Source: Sodiomyces alkalinus F11
Lineage: Eukaryota; Ascomycota; Sordariomycetes; Glomerellales; Plectosphaerellaceae
Reading direction: 5' to 3'
Length of the DNA: 64,000 bases
Assembly: GCF_003711515.1 (NCBI RefSeq)
Contig: NW_021167081.1
Coordinates: 4,325,166-4,389,165 of the forward strand
Shown here: piece after piece, positions 1 to 10,967 of the stretch
Numbering within the stretch: the first letter of the stretch is position 1
Layout of the letters: each line of letters opens with the position of its first letter
Translations under genes and position numbers: made by a program
Notes under the pieces: model-generated
The model's input: only the letters and a program-made list of their open reading frames with translations
The model's database searches: none
Told to the model about the DNA's origin: nothing

Positions 1-1060
1 AACGCCCGGTTTAGAGCCTAGCTAAAACACTAAGACGCCGTCCCTAGGCGCTCCTTAGCCTATACCTTATTAGTGCGGGATTATTATAGTACTAAAGGAG
101 GATACTTATAGTAGCGATACTAACACTATTAGTAGCCTTTACCGCTATATACGCCTAGTGAATATCTATAATGCGTTATTACTGCTTCTTAGTAGCGAGG
201 GGGATTTATTAAGCTATTAGCCGTATCCACCTTAATATATATAAGGTATTACCGCGGCATAAAGGCGACTTATATCCTTTCTAAACGGCGACTATTAGTA
301 TAGTAGTAATAGGCCGCGCCTATTCTAGTAGTGTTAGTATAAGCCTCTATATCGTCTAGATATATGCCTAGGCGCTTACTATAACGATTATAACTGCCCT
401 AAGCTAGCGCTACGATACTACCTCGATACTATTAGGGCCTATATACGGTATAACACGAACTACGCCGTGTATATAGCGGCGATTATTACTATTAGTATTA
501 TTATTATTAGGGGACGATATCTATAATTATTAGCACGCTACTATTAAGCACCGCTACGCTATAAAGGGAACTTATATTATACTACTAATATCGATTACTT
601 AGTTATATATGTAAATTAATACTATATTACCTAGTTAACCCTATATTACTACACTACTATAACGCCACCTATAAAGTATTTATAGTTAAAGTATAATAGG
701 GAAATGATGAGGAAAACTAAAAGGTTTCTTATTAGTATAGAGCTATAACGATAAGCCTATAGTACCGTAAGCGGGAATAGATTAAGACGAAAACCTATAA
801 TAAACTTATTAGCGTTATAAGAGGAAAAAAGAGGAAAAATAGGCACGAAGACCTTATAGAATATTAACTATCTAATTCCTATAATAGGGTAAAGCCTTAC
901 CCTCTTTACTTACTATCGGATATAGCAGGAACCTACTTAGGGGAGGTAAAAGGCACCTGCCTCCCCTACTCTTTTTATTAACCGAATAGAAAGAATAAAA
1001 GGTATAATCCTCGGAGACGTAGGGAGGCCGAGGCTAGAGGGTCGTAGCCGCCGCACTGCG
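1..1060 (+). pseudogene. Degenerate reading frame, unidentified
   Basis: One plus-strand frame (codons starting at positions 1, 4, 7 and so on) can be read from the left edge to about 1050 with TAG/TAA stops of the RIP type (CAG or TGG to TAG, CAA to TAA). The most protein-like part is about 685-1040, a basic stretch with runs of Arg and Lys. I recognise no domain. It lies upstream of the MULE transposase remnant in the same orientation and could be part of that element, but nothing shows this. Because RIP also opens codon-aligned antisense frames here, even the strand is uncertain. Confidence 0.25.
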
Positions 1061-1398
1061 GAGGCGCGGCGGTAACCCCCTCGGCCTCCGCTCCGCCGCT
1101 AGCGATTAGCTTAGGCTAACCTACCTAACTACCAGCCTACTATACTTCCCGTTAGCCACTAGCCTAAAGGTAAAATTTAGATATATAGCAGAGACGAACC
1201 AGGGCTATATCGGCCCCGTAATAGTATTACTCTACCTAAGGAAGTATATAGAGGTTTTCCCCGGGTTTTACCCGGGTTTTGCCCTTTATAGCCACCTAAG
1301 AAGGACCGTATAGCCTAGAAAGGCTCCTATAGATTAGTTAAGATAGCGGAGTAAGGTCGATGATAACCCTAATAATAGCCGACCTCCTACCCGAAGCT

Positions 1399-1430
1399 AT
1401 ACCCTACGGTAACGCGCTGCCGTAGGGTAT
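1399..1430. repeat. Perfect 11-bp hairpin
   Basis: ATACCCTACGG at 1399-1409 is followed by a 10-base loop and its exact reverse complement at 1420-1430. The arms extend partly outwards (GAAG at 1393 against CTTC at 1431). No poly-T follows and no function is assigned. Confidence 0.55.
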
Positions 1431-1959
1431 CTTCTGTTTCTGGGAAAGGAAGGCTAGCTATAACGCGAGAGAGCTAGACTAACGAATTAAAGAGACGTAA
1501 AACCTTTATATAATGAACCGCCTGCCCGTTTAAGTTTAATTTACGCCGTCGTGATAACGGCTAGGTTATTAAGTCTATTATTAAGTACGGGAGTCAGTAG
1601 CCTATATATAACTATAGCTGGATATAACCTAGTGCGTTCCCATAGTTCTGTAAATAAGGCCTTACGGTATAGAAGTCTAAGATTGTTTTTATATAGAATA
1701 GCGGGATTCGACCCCGAGAGATTATAATAAAGCTGCGTAACCGGGGAGATTTAGAGCGGTAGCCCCTCTAGGTAACCAAGTATAATACCTTAAACCTACT
1801 GAGACGGCACTGACGCGATAAGCTTACTATAAAAACACAAATCTAATAGCTTTACGAGGTATATATTTAATCCTTACTATTACCGAACTGTATACTAATT
1901 TCTTAGTAAATTAATAATCAGGACTACTATATTCATTGCGCTCTCTACGATAACTTAAA

Positions 1960-2480
1960 TCGAAGTTAGTATCTATATATAGCGCCTATATCCTGTATTA
2001 CTCTATTACGAGATACCACCGATATCCGTATTTTTAACGCTACCTATAAGACTACGAAGTTTAAGATAATACTACTTAATATCTATAGAGTATCGCTACT
2101 ATATAAGGCTTTCTTCATCGTAGCTATTTTCCTAGATAAAGAGAAAGAACACTAATAAGCGTAGGCACTTATAGCGTTATTAGAATATATTCTTACCGCT
2201 AGGATTCCTCTAGTCTACTATATCATCACCGACGGTAAGCTTACCGTTCAAAATGTCTTATAATCCTATATAAACCTAGAAGTAATCCCCCGTTATCTAT
2301 ACTATTAGCACGTTAATATAAAGGTCAGGATATTCCGACTATGCTAACCGGAGAATCCGACCATAGTGCAGATGTTAACACCTGTTATAACTAATAACTA
2401 AGCCGGTAGAGCTAAATCAATCCTTCGCTTATAACGCCTAATTAATCATTTTTACCTTATTACCTCAAACGATTAATTAA
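1960..2480 (+). pseudogene. MULE-type transposase remnant, catalytic domain
   Basis: In the frame that includes 2012-2340 the sequence reads like the DDE domain of Mutator-like (MULE/Hop) transposases of fungi. There is an N-A-T-Y-K-T block at about 2036 (usually DATYKT, the Asp turned to Asn by RIP), a hydrophobic run followed by D-K-E-K-E-H near 2140, a T-D-G/R-x-L-x-x-x-N block near 2228, and an R-Y-L-x-x-stop-H-V-N block near 2295 that corresponds to the RHLLCxWHxN motif. Stops sit where Trp or Gln is expected. Related coding sequence may extend upstream to about 1500. The part from about 2290 onwards recurs inverted at 9950-10165. No terminal inverted repeats were found, so this is a fragment. 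Confidence 0.72.
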
Positions 2481-2599
2481 TTCTTTTTACCTCTTTACCC
2501 TCTTTACCCTTTTATCCTTATAATTAACCCTCGTATTCGATATTTACTATACGGCTTTAACGCCGCGCCGTAGCCGTAATAGCTCTCTTACTACCCTAG

Positions 2600-2818
2600 C
2601 CGTTTACCCTAGGCTATAAAGAGCTTAAGGATCTAATTCCCCATGCTAACGACTTCGTCCACGATAATAGATACGTAATTAACACCCGGCGCTCTTCGAA
2701 CAAGGGTAAAGATAGGATCTACCACCGCGTTAATCTTTATAGCGCCCGCGAGGAATACGGGGAATACGATATAGAAGAGGTCGTGGGGGAATACTATAGG
2801 CGAGGAATCGTATACTAA
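2600..2818 (+). pseudogene. Possible N-terminal DNA-binding domain of a second MULE
   Basis: An unusually clean frame of about 70 codons with no internal stop, ending at TAA 2816-2818. It contains H-A-N-D-F-V-H-D-N, a basic R-R-S-S-N-K-G-K-D stretch and then an R-x-x-L-Y-(C/S)-A-R-E/G-E-Y block. This resembles the FAR1/WRKY-like N-terminal domain that precedes MULE transposases in fungi. It lies downstream of the MULE catalytic remnant, so it must come from another copy or a rearranged one. The assignment rests on general resemblance only. Confidence 0.35.
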
Positions 2819-2819
2819 A

Positions 2820-3480
2820 CGCTTCCGATAGGATATCTGGTTAGTCTAGTATAGATTATTATTATTTATTACTCTGCTCTCGCTTAGCTAAGCTAGGCTA
2901 ACCACCTAGGTAATAGTCGTTCTCTAATTCTCGAGGGGAAACCGTTAATAGATCAAAACCCCTACGATCTTATTATATAAGTAAGTCTATCGTGCGTGGC
3001 CGCTACGGTATTACTCCGCGGCCTTATTTTTATCGCTATTCGAAAACCGGATCTTACCTCCGGGCTAATAGTTAACGGGGGTCGGCTAGTGAGTTTAGTA
3101 GGTGCTATATTAGTTGTACGCGCCCTCCGTACGCTATCGTTATAGTCCCTCGCCGCTATCCTTTCCTTTATTTCGGATCCGGCGAGGTTATTCTCCCCTC
3201 GCCGCGGCACCCTTTATACCCTCCCTCCCTTTTATAGGGGGGGGGCGCGCCTACCCCCCCCCTTACGCCTTCCTTTATTTTTATTATTTATTCTAAAACC
3301 TCCTTTATACACCTACTATTTATAGTAGCCCTTATTTAGTTATATACCTCCCTTACTCGCGCTATATAGGCTCTCCAGGGTAAGCATTATAGTATAGGCC
3401 GGGCGTGACTATTATTCCCTAGAAGGCGTAGTGACTCGTAAGGCTAATCTACCGCTCCCTTATCTTATAACCCTCCCGCT
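2820..3480. other. Interval without a recognised gene
   Basis: GC-rich sequence with mixed RIP. An 82-codon minus-strand frame (3210-2962) starting MPRRGEN is open but basic, without a recognised domain, and I do not accept it as a gene. The interval contains the G9/C9 hairpin described separately. Confidence 0.4.
3237..3262. repeat. G9 / C9 hairpin
   Basis: Nine G (3237-3245), an 8-base spacer CGCGCCTA and nine C (3254-3262) can form a perfect 9-bp GC stem. The G run could alternatively form quadruplex-type structures. Homopolymer length may be affected by sequencing error. Confidence 0.6.
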
Positions 3481-3488
3481 CTTTCTCT

Positions 3489-3582
3489 CTTTTCCTCCTT
3501 TCCTCTTTTCCTCCTTTCCTCTTTTCCTCCTTTCCTCTTTTCCTCCTTTCCTCTTTTCCTCCTTTCCTCTTTTCCTCCTTTA
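3489..3582. repeat. Polypyrimidine tandem repeat, 16-bp unit
   Basis: About six near-perfect copies of TTTTCCTCCTTTCCTC on the plus strand, giving a roughly 95-base strand-asymmetric pyrimidine tract. It lacks CpA and TpG, so RIP cannot mutate it, which may explain why it stayed perfect. Confidence 0.8.
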
Positions 3583-3599
3583 AGCTATTATTCTTAAAG

Positions 3600-4780
3600 T
3601 AAGTTTTACGTGGTCGGTATAATATAGGTGCGGCCTTAGAACTCCTATACAGAATCCCCGGTACCGTTCGGCTATATAGTAGGAGATCTAATAGGGTCCC
3701 GGGTCACGCTATCCTCGCGCCGCCCCCGCTCCGCTCCTATAGCGCCCGCCTTAGTCTAACTCTCCTACCCCTTTAAATACCTAGTAATAAGACCTGTATT
3801 ATTAAAGGGGGAGCCGGTGCCGGCGCCTATAAGGGTAAAGGGCCGGCTACCTCCTAGCCTTCTACTATAAGTTCCCCGCTTTATTATCGTCGCGCCCGCT
3901 TTACACCCCCGCTTTATATTCTAACCCGGTATAGTCCGCTATTACCTCTACCGTCCGCTCCTCGCCCTATCCCTTATATATCGTGTTACTAGTATAAGAC
4001 TATTAGGCCGCTTTATACTAAAACCCTTTTACTATATAGTCCTATTATACTCCCGTTATACCTCTATTACGCCCCCGCTCCGTGCCGTATCTACTAACCT
4101 GATTTAGGAGCCGGCGCCCGTTATATTAAATATATTAATAGTAATTATAATAGTAGCTATTACGCCCCGGTTTATCCCCGCTACGCCCCCGCTACGCCTT
4201 TACTCTATTAATCCTGTTATTAAGTCCCCCCCGTATAATAACGCCGTTATAGCCCTTATCGCCGCCGCTGCCGCCGCCCGCGCCGCCCTAACTCCCTTTA
4301 TAGGTTTTCCCCTTCTCTATTATACCGTGTACGCTATATCCTTATTACTAATCCTATCGTAGAATATCCATAAGTTCTAATAGGCGGCTACTTGCTAGAC
4401 TCGCGCCCTCCAGGCGTACCGCGCCGCCCTCCGCCGGGCTAGTAGTATTAGTATAATCGCCGCCCCCGCCGCCGCCCCCTTAGAGTTATAGTAGTAGCTA
4501 TACCCGTAATAACAAGATACTAAAGCTTATCCTCGCTTACCTTATAAGTTACCCCGTACCACCCCCGCGCTAACCCCGTTATTAACGCGTATTATAGGGT
4601 ATTCCTATCCTTTTATTAAGAGACCCTATAGCCTCGGCTACTAAGGATAAGGGTAAAGGTAAGGAAAAGGTTATCCTAGTAGATAGTAGAACGATTAGCT
4701 CCGATAATAATAATAATAAGTCCGATAAATATATCGATAAGGAGTAAATATATCGCGCCCGTAGCGTGGCCGTATAACGG
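3600..4780. other. GC-rich degenerate interval downstream of the LINE
   Basis: Very C-rich on the plus strand with alanine/proline-rich frames near 4255-4490 and a short plus-strand stretch at about 4622-4746 reading as a charged K-G-K-G-K-E-K-V tail ending in TAA. The frames shift relative to each other and no domain is recognisable. It may be the 3' UTR and flank of the minus-strand LINE, or the remains of another repeat. Confidence 0.3.
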
Positions 4781-4789
4781 CTATTAATG

Positions 4790-7700
4790 AATATCTTACT
4801 CTCCCTCTACTTATTCCCTTTATAGTTATCTTAGCCTCCCTATATATATACCCGAGGTTTTAGCACTACGGGGGCTTTATTACGCCTCCGATTCTAGTTA
4901 TTATGCTAGTCGGAAGTCCGGGAGGCGCCCGGTTTATTGGAACTATTTCGCGACCTTCCCCGCGGTCTCCTTACTCCGGAGCGCTAGGAGCTAGTCCTAT
5001 TGTATTACTAGGCACGCGCCCGTATCGGCTATAAGGCGCTTTTATATCTCCCTTAATATATCCCGGTACTATAACGCGATACATTCCGTTATCTCCGGCC
5101 CTCCGTTAGTATACCGGTAACGTAGTACCGCTATATCCGGCACGCCTTTTATAAAAAGGAAGTAGCGAAGGCTTATTTTCTCCGTTTAAATCTAGGTAAG
5201 GATAGAACTCTCTAGTTTTATAAGGCCCTTATACTTCCTAAGCGCTACGCGGTTAAATCAGGGCATTTATATTACGGCTACGCTATTATATTAGCGTAGC
5301 GAGGTGCGTTTTTACCGGTATATTTATTCCTCTTAGTTATATGAAGCTAATTCCGTCCCGAGGAGCTAGGACTCGACTTCCTACTTCTATACCCTCTAAG
5401 ACCTTAGGTGGGGCTTAACCCCTCCCCTATATCTTCTATACTATATAGCCGCTTCGGCTACTTATCGTACTTAAAGTATCGCTTACTTTATTAGTGTGCC
5501 CTTTACCTGTAGTACCGCTTACGCGGTTAAGGCGTTATAGTATAAATTAAAAGGGGGGACCCCCGCCTCTATCTTAGTTACCTTTACAGTAATAGCCTAA
5601 TACACGCCGATAATAATATATAAGTATTACCCCTATTTACTAGCTAGTCCTTTTAAGACTCCGCTCGGCTTCTCCCTTTTTTCTGTTATTATACAAAAGG
5701 CTAGGGCAGTATATAGTATAGCGCTTCGGACTACTATTTAGTATAGTTTACGCGCGTCCCTAATACGGTAGCCCTATACTAACGCTATAAGGCGCATAAG
5801 GGCGTATTCTTAGGTAAGGAGTTTAGCTTTAAGATTCCGGATATAGGGACGGAATATAGGCTTCTAGTTAAGGATAACCCCTAGGACCTTTATCTCTTTA
5901 ATTTACGGCGCCGGTACGCCCTTAAGGCGTAGCTAGAATAGTGGCGGGTCTTATTTTCTCCTAAAGTGGAGAAGCTTATATTTCCGTGGCTTAAATCGTA
6001 GTCCGCTCCTTTATAACTAGCTCTAGTAGACCTACTATACCCGTTTAAGGTACGCCCGTAGCATAGCCTTATTATATCTAAAGGCTATAATAATCGTGTT
6101 ATCGGTAAAGCCGTTTACCACGACCCGTAGTATCCGGATTAATTCCTAGTAAAGCGTTCCGATAAATACTATAAAGAGGATTAGGGAAAGGGGCGATCCT
6201 TAGGGGACTCCCGCCTAGATATCTACCCTATACGCTATATCGCTATCGAAGCGTAGGCGTACTATACACGCTATAAGGTATAACTAAGTCTATTTCGTAA
6301 CTTAGTCCTAGAAGCCGTATTAGGCGAGGACTTTAAGGAGTTTTTAGTAGAGTACTATATTAAAGGCGCCCTGTATATTAAGCTTTAATTACGTTACGGC
6401 CCCGCCGCGCTCTTACGTGACGTATATACCCTCTATAATAACCCTAACCGCTATTATCGTATCGCGGTGTCTTCGATTATCTATTTATCCGGTAAGGAGG
6501 AGTCGGTACTCCTCCGTTATAGTCGCGATTCTCCCCGCTATTATCTTCTCGAGGACCTTCCCCGTTACGCTTAAGAGTAATATCGGTCGTTACCCTAAGG
6601 CTATTATATAAGCTTCTTTTAGTTTACCCGGTTTCTTAAGTATTATTACTTTTACGGTACGGGATCGTTACGGGAAATATACGGCCTTAAGGCTCGCGGA
6701 GAAGAGTTATACTAGTTATTTATAGAGTAGTTAGCTATAAGCGAGTAGGAATCTATTCGGTAAGCCGTCCTCCCCGGGTACTTTCTACTTTACTATTTAT
6801 TATATAACCTACTAGACCTCCTTTTCTATAACCTTTTACGTAAGTTGTATTACCTCCGTCCTTAGCGCGTCGCTAATACGCCTATTTTCTATAGGGTATA
6901 ATAAGGGGAAAAACTTCGTTAAAAGAGGTATCGCTTTTCCGTTATATTTTATTATAACCGGTCCGCCCGCGCTACGCTATAAGGGCGGGACAAATAGGAG
7001 GTCTAGGGGTAAGTGGCTTACTATCCGGGCCTAGTATTATAATACCTAAAGGCTTTTCTAGTCCGCGGCCGTCGTATTAACGGCGCCGTGTTAGCTTTTC
7101 CGCTTCTCCGCCCTTATAAGTATACTATAATATTTTTCTGCCTCCTTAAGTTTATCCTACCTATTACACGATCTCCGCCTATAATAGCGCCGTGTTAGCC
7201 TTATTACCTCTTTATTCGCCTTTACTATTTCCTACGTCTATTATAGCGGTTTATCACGGAAGGCGGCTAGCTGGCGGTATAACGCTATAGCGTCCGCGAT
7301 ACTAATAAGGTCCTATAGTATCTGGCTTATAGCCTAGTCGATTACTTCCGGGGTAAAGGGTATTTCTCTATAGTCTAGCGTTTAAGCCTTTTTTTAGGCC
7401 GCTTCGCGGTCTAACTTCCTTTACCTTTATCCTTTACTAGCGGTGCGTTAGCGCGGCTACGCTATATTAATATGAATAATCTAGGCTATATAGTCTAAGC
7501 CTATTAGGTTTATATTATCCCCTTAGTATATATAGGTTAGGTCTACCGAAACCTAAGTAAGGTTAAGCGTGCTATATTATCGATTAGTATTGGCTAAGGT
7601 CTTAGTAATATATCCTTTTAGGGTTATAAGGTCGAGTTATTATTAGTACGCGAGTATAATAAAGTCCTCCGACTATCTTTCGTATTTATCGTATCTATGC

Positions 7701-8335
7701 TAAAAGGGGTCTTTTAGGTTAAAGTCTTTTATTAGGGTAGTATATTACTACTCCGGTTCCGCCGCGAGACTATATATCGGGGTCTTCTACTCTCCTCCCA
7801 TATAGTATAGTAAGTATACTACCTATATACTTACCTCCTCTTATTATATCCTAAGTCTAATTATAGCCTAGGCCTAATCCTTACCCGTATACTATATAAA
7901 TATAACGGCCTTATACCGCTTATATATATAGAGTAAAGCGCGCCCGCTCTTTTATATTATCCTATAATTATATCCCCTCGGGTCAACCGGGTTCTTCCTC
8001 TTATTTAACCCGGGCTTTATTACCGCTATTATATTATACCTATTACGGTTATAAAGCGCCTATTATACTTTATCCCGCTATCCCCCTATATTCTACTAAA
8101 CGATTCTAATTATTTATCTTAGGCGGCTATACCGCGCTCGCTTTACTTTATACTTACGCTTTAGCTATAGCCTTAGGGTAAGGGGTAAGGCTTAGTAGGG
8201 GCTAGAAGGTAATATTAAAGGCGAGGAATCTTATAATCGGGTTATTTTCCTAAATAGGCGCGGAAAGGGCGGTACGCGATTTAAGGAGGATATTCCACGA
8301 CCCTAAAGGGCGTTCTTTTTATTTTCTTTTTTTCT
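4790..8335 (-). pseudogene. LINE ORF2: endonuclease - reverse transcriptase - zinc motif
   Basis: Reads on the minus strand in order as a Tad1-like non-LTR retrotransposon ORF2. The APE-type endonuclease (about 8150-7400) shows a Q-Q-N-I/V-G-G start, a G-x-A-L-L-Y-I-x-K-R-Y-K block and the G-D-F-N-L-type motif, here D-F-N-L-K-D-P near 7720. A linker with a W-V-L-x-x-Q-A-R-like block precedes the RT (about 6800-6000). The RT has P-G-E-D-G-L-P-N-R-F, R-P-I-x-L-L-S-V-T-G-K-x-L-E, G-A-F-N/D-x-V, A-G-V-P-x-G-S-P-L-S and F-T/A-D-N/D-T. Near 5130-5060 a C-terminal motif with RIPped Cys codons matches the CCHC finger typical of the clade. Length, about 1,150 codons, is normal for the family. All stops are at expected Gln/Trp positions, so the ORF is dead through RIP rather than truncated. 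It would nick target DNA and prime reverse transcription. Confidence 0.85.
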
Positions 8336-8363
8336 CGGGCGGTTCGGAGACTACTATTATTTT

Positions 8364-9500
8364 TTATAACGCCGCGAAAACGCTACGCTCCCTCTCCGCC
8401 CTATATTTCTTAAGATAGCTAAGGTCGAATCCCTTTACCTTATTACTGTATACCTCCTTATTCCGCGCCCTCTCCTTTACTTTATTCGGGCACTTATCGT
8501 TAAACGCTACGTGCGGCCCCTTATAGGCGGCGTAACGCCGCTTTTTCGGGTCCGTCTTAGCTTTATACGCCCCGAAGCCCCTTTAGTACACTGACTCTAC
8601 GCCGCTATAATACCAGTATAACGCTTTTATCGCCTAGTACTAGCCTGCTTTATATCCGAAGTTAAGGCACTTAAAGCACCGTTATAGGGAGATCTCGGGG
8701 TTATAGGGTTCGCTATTATAGTATCCGTAATTAAAGAAGACTCCCTCTTTTATTAGTCGCTCCGTATCCTTAGGGCGGGCGACCTTAATAATTAGTAGCG
8801 CTATCTGCGTTGCGTTATTCCTAGGGTTCCTGGCTTTAATCCGGGTAATCGTAATATTATTCTATAGTCGGAGTTTTCATAGCGCCGTATCGGGGTTATT
8901 AACTAGTAGCTACGCTATCGGTATTCCTTTTACTATAACTTAGTATATTTTCTCTTATATCGTGGCTCCTATACTAAATATGCCTTTAACCTAGTTATTC
9001 GCGTTTATTATCTATTACTTATTCCTATACTTAAACGTGATAATTATATCGCCGCTTAGTAGTTATCGCGCGGCTATTACGTCTACGCGGCGGGCGACTT
9101 AATTAACCGCCTTAATAATCTCTTATAGGGTTCGGCCTTTAAGGTTAGTCTCGGCGTCTCTATATCGGACTATTAGTTCTCGGGCGTATCGGGTAGGTAT
9201 AACCTTTACCGGTACTATCATAATATATTAACGCTACGCAGGTATACTCCGTACTACCTAGGCGTAGGTCTTAGGTCCTACTGCCCCGAGTAATTCTATT
9301 AGTATACCCTTAATCGCTTATTAAATCGTGTCGGTAAGCCTTTTAGTCGTAAGGGGGGGTATATCGCTACCGGGTTATTAGCGTAGCGGCTTCCCTATAA
9401 TAGTCTTATAGTATTACATTTAAAGGATTTTCTATACTAGCTTTAGCGCCTTATCGGCGCTTACTATTAGCTAGTAGTCCGGAAAATTAGGTTCGTAGTT
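8364..9500 (-). pseudogene. LINE ORF1, gag-like nucleic-acid-binding protein
   Basis: About 375 codons on the minus strand ending at TAA (8364-8366), just upstream of ORF2. The C-terminal third has a well preserved zinc knuckle near 8690-8650, C-F-K-C-L-N-F-G-(H/Y)-K-A-G-x-(C), followed by a second Cys/His cluster ending C-P-N-K-V near 8485, as in Tad1-type ORF1 proteins. The N-terminal part (9480-8750) is unremarkable apart from a Gln-rich, RIP-stopped stretch. It would coat the LINE RNA. The 5' limit is approximate, since no start codon survives unambiguously. Confidence 0.75.
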
Positions 9501-9950
9501 TATATAGTACGTCTTCGATACGCCCGCTTAGTGCCTAGGATTTTTAGGGCTCTCCCGGGGCTACGCGCCCCGGGTTAGTTGTAGTCGTTATATTCTGGGC
9601 GCTTTATAGTGGTATACTAGTATCGCGTTCGGTTAGCACTACGGGCCGCCCTACAGGCCGCCCTATAGTATATAACTCACTGCGCCCTTTACGGCCTCGC
9701 TGCGATATCGGTCTCCGGTGCTTTTAAGGGCGTAGAGTCCGAATCCGATATCAGAATTGATTTTATCGATAATACGGCACCTTAGGGTCACTTTCGGCTT
9801 AACGATGCTCTTTTTATTATTCTAGTAAAAGTATAGGAGTTATCTTATTAGATAAGACGCTTAGTCTAGTATTGATAGAACGATTAAGCGGCTATAATGA
9901 GAGCTATAGTAGTAGTAGACTAGTTAACTAATTAAAGCAAAAATGCCGTT
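9500..9950. other. Presumed LINE 5' region, no gene seen
   Basis: Sequence upstream of ORF1 with a higher GC content and several retained CpA/TpG dinucleotides. I see no coding frame. It may be the LINE 5' UTR or an older flank. Confidence 0.35.
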
Positions 9951-10165
9951 TTTGCTATTTACGATCTTTACGATAAAAGGGATTAATTGAAGATTACGAC
10001 TATAGGATTAATTAGGCGTTGTAGACGGTATAGGCGTAGGATTAACTTAGTATTGCGGGCATAGTTATCAGTTATAGCAGGTGTTAACACCTGCACCATA
10101 GTCGGATTATTCGGTTGGTATAGTCGGAATATCCTCACTCTAATATAAACGTCCTAGTAAAAACT
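9950..10165 (-). pseudogene. MULE transposase fragment, inverted relative to 1960-2480
   Basis: The minus strand from about 10165 to 9950 matches 2290-2480 on the plus strand over roughly 190 bp. It includes the block before the H-V-N motif, a palindromic AGGTGTTAACACCT core at about 10079-10092 and AACGCCTAATTAATC near 10020-10006. Upstream of about 10165 the match fades, so only the end of the catalytic domain and what follows are present. This is a second copy of the same transposase family, not a terminal inverted repeat of one element, because it lies inside coding sequence. Confidence 0.65.
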
Positions 10166-10620
10166 AAGCCTTTTTTCTCTAAGCTTATAAAGTACCCTAA
10201 TAGCAGGATAGAATAGTATACTATATTCTATGCGTTTATTAAGTTTTGAAGATGGCAGATAAGCGGAAGGGACGAAAGTCACGAAAAGCAGGTGGAAAAA
10301 TAAGCAGGGGAATAATAGGATTATAAGGTGGGATTTCTGCGCGCGTGAAGATCGAGAAAACCGATCAAGAAGAAGAACAAAGAAACGAAGAACCGAACCG
10401 AGGGAAGGGGTTAATATCCTTTATTCTTTGTAAAAGGATCGATATCGTAGTAATATCCTAATCCTTTGTCTGACTCGCACTAGATCCTTTGTTTGACTCG
10501 CATTAGATAAACTGACTCGAAAGAGAACGGTCTAGGCTTGCGTGGAAGATATCCTTTATTCGAGTATGAAGGATATGCTCGAAGGATATTAAGGAAAGGA
10601 TATTATTGGTAATAACACTA
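10166..10620. other. Lightly RIPped segment with a 23-bp tandem duplication
   Basis: Unlike its flanks this stretch keeps many CpA and TpG dinucleotides. It contains two tandem 23-bp units (10461-10483 and 10484-10506, ATCCTTTGTCTGACTCGCAC followed by TAG) and several AAGGATAT/ATATCCTT inverted motifs between 10540 and 10600. No open frame or domain was recognised. It may be single-copy host sequence or a low-copy element end. Confidence 0.5.
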
Positions 10621-10967
10621 ATATTAAAGACTAGAACTCTTTAGTTATCTACCTAATAGAAGAGGTATTTAACTAACGACCTCGAGATCTTAAGTAACAG
10701 AGAATATATCTAGCTAACGCTATTTATGACACGGTAAACGTATAGGTAAATCCTTATAAAAAGAAGATCGTGAGTTACTTTATAAACCAGGTATCTTATT
10801 TTAGGCACCGAACCACCTTTATTATAGAGTCTGTTTATATAAGCTTAAAGCGATATCTATACTCGGCTATAGGTACCCTAGTACCCGTTTTCCATAGCTT
10901 AAAGCTATCTAGAGGAATTAAGAGGAAGAGCTTTGCTTAGAGAGAAATATCTGAATTAATAAGCGAT
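10620..10967 (+). pseudogene. MULE transposase C-terminal fragment
   Basis: A plus-strand frame reads P-Y-K-K-K-I-V-S-Y-F near 10757, then an aromatic-rich block and S-x-Y-I-S-L-K-R-Y-L-Y-S near 10830. This resembles the region of fungal MULE transposases where W-K-E-x-x-V is followed by (E/S)-x-H-x-x-L-K-x-Y-L. Gln/Trp stops are of the RIP type. The frame continues across 10967 into element A only by chance: at that point the sequence changes to the A/B retrotransposon. Together with 1960-2480 it may represent the two ends of one MULE now separated. Confidence 0.45.

Larger units (their letters stand above)
4790..9600 (-). mobile_element. Tad1-like LINE, nearly full length, RIP-inactivated
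   Basis: ORF1 and ORF2 lie in the expected order and spacing on the minus strand. No poly-A or simple-repeat tail could be placed with confidence at the 3' (left) side, and the 5' UTR limit near 9600-9900 is unclear. The element sits between MULE fragments in opposite orientations. Confidence 0.75.

Noticed and set aside
1399..1430. Rho-independent terminator
   Set aside because: No T-run follows, and the genome is evidently fungal.
3114..3296. 60-codon plus-strand frame rich in Pro, Tyr and Phe
   Set aside because: Low-complexity GC-rich DNA. Includes the G9/C9 hairpin and has no domain.
6417..6611. 64-codon plus-strand open frame
   Set aside because: Antisense shadow of the LINE reverse transcriptase.
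4950..6900. Roughly 650-codon plus-strand frame interrupted only by RIP-type stops
   Set aside because: It is the codon-aligned antisense of the LINE reverse transcriptase and C-terminal region, whose motifs are unmistakable on the minus strand.
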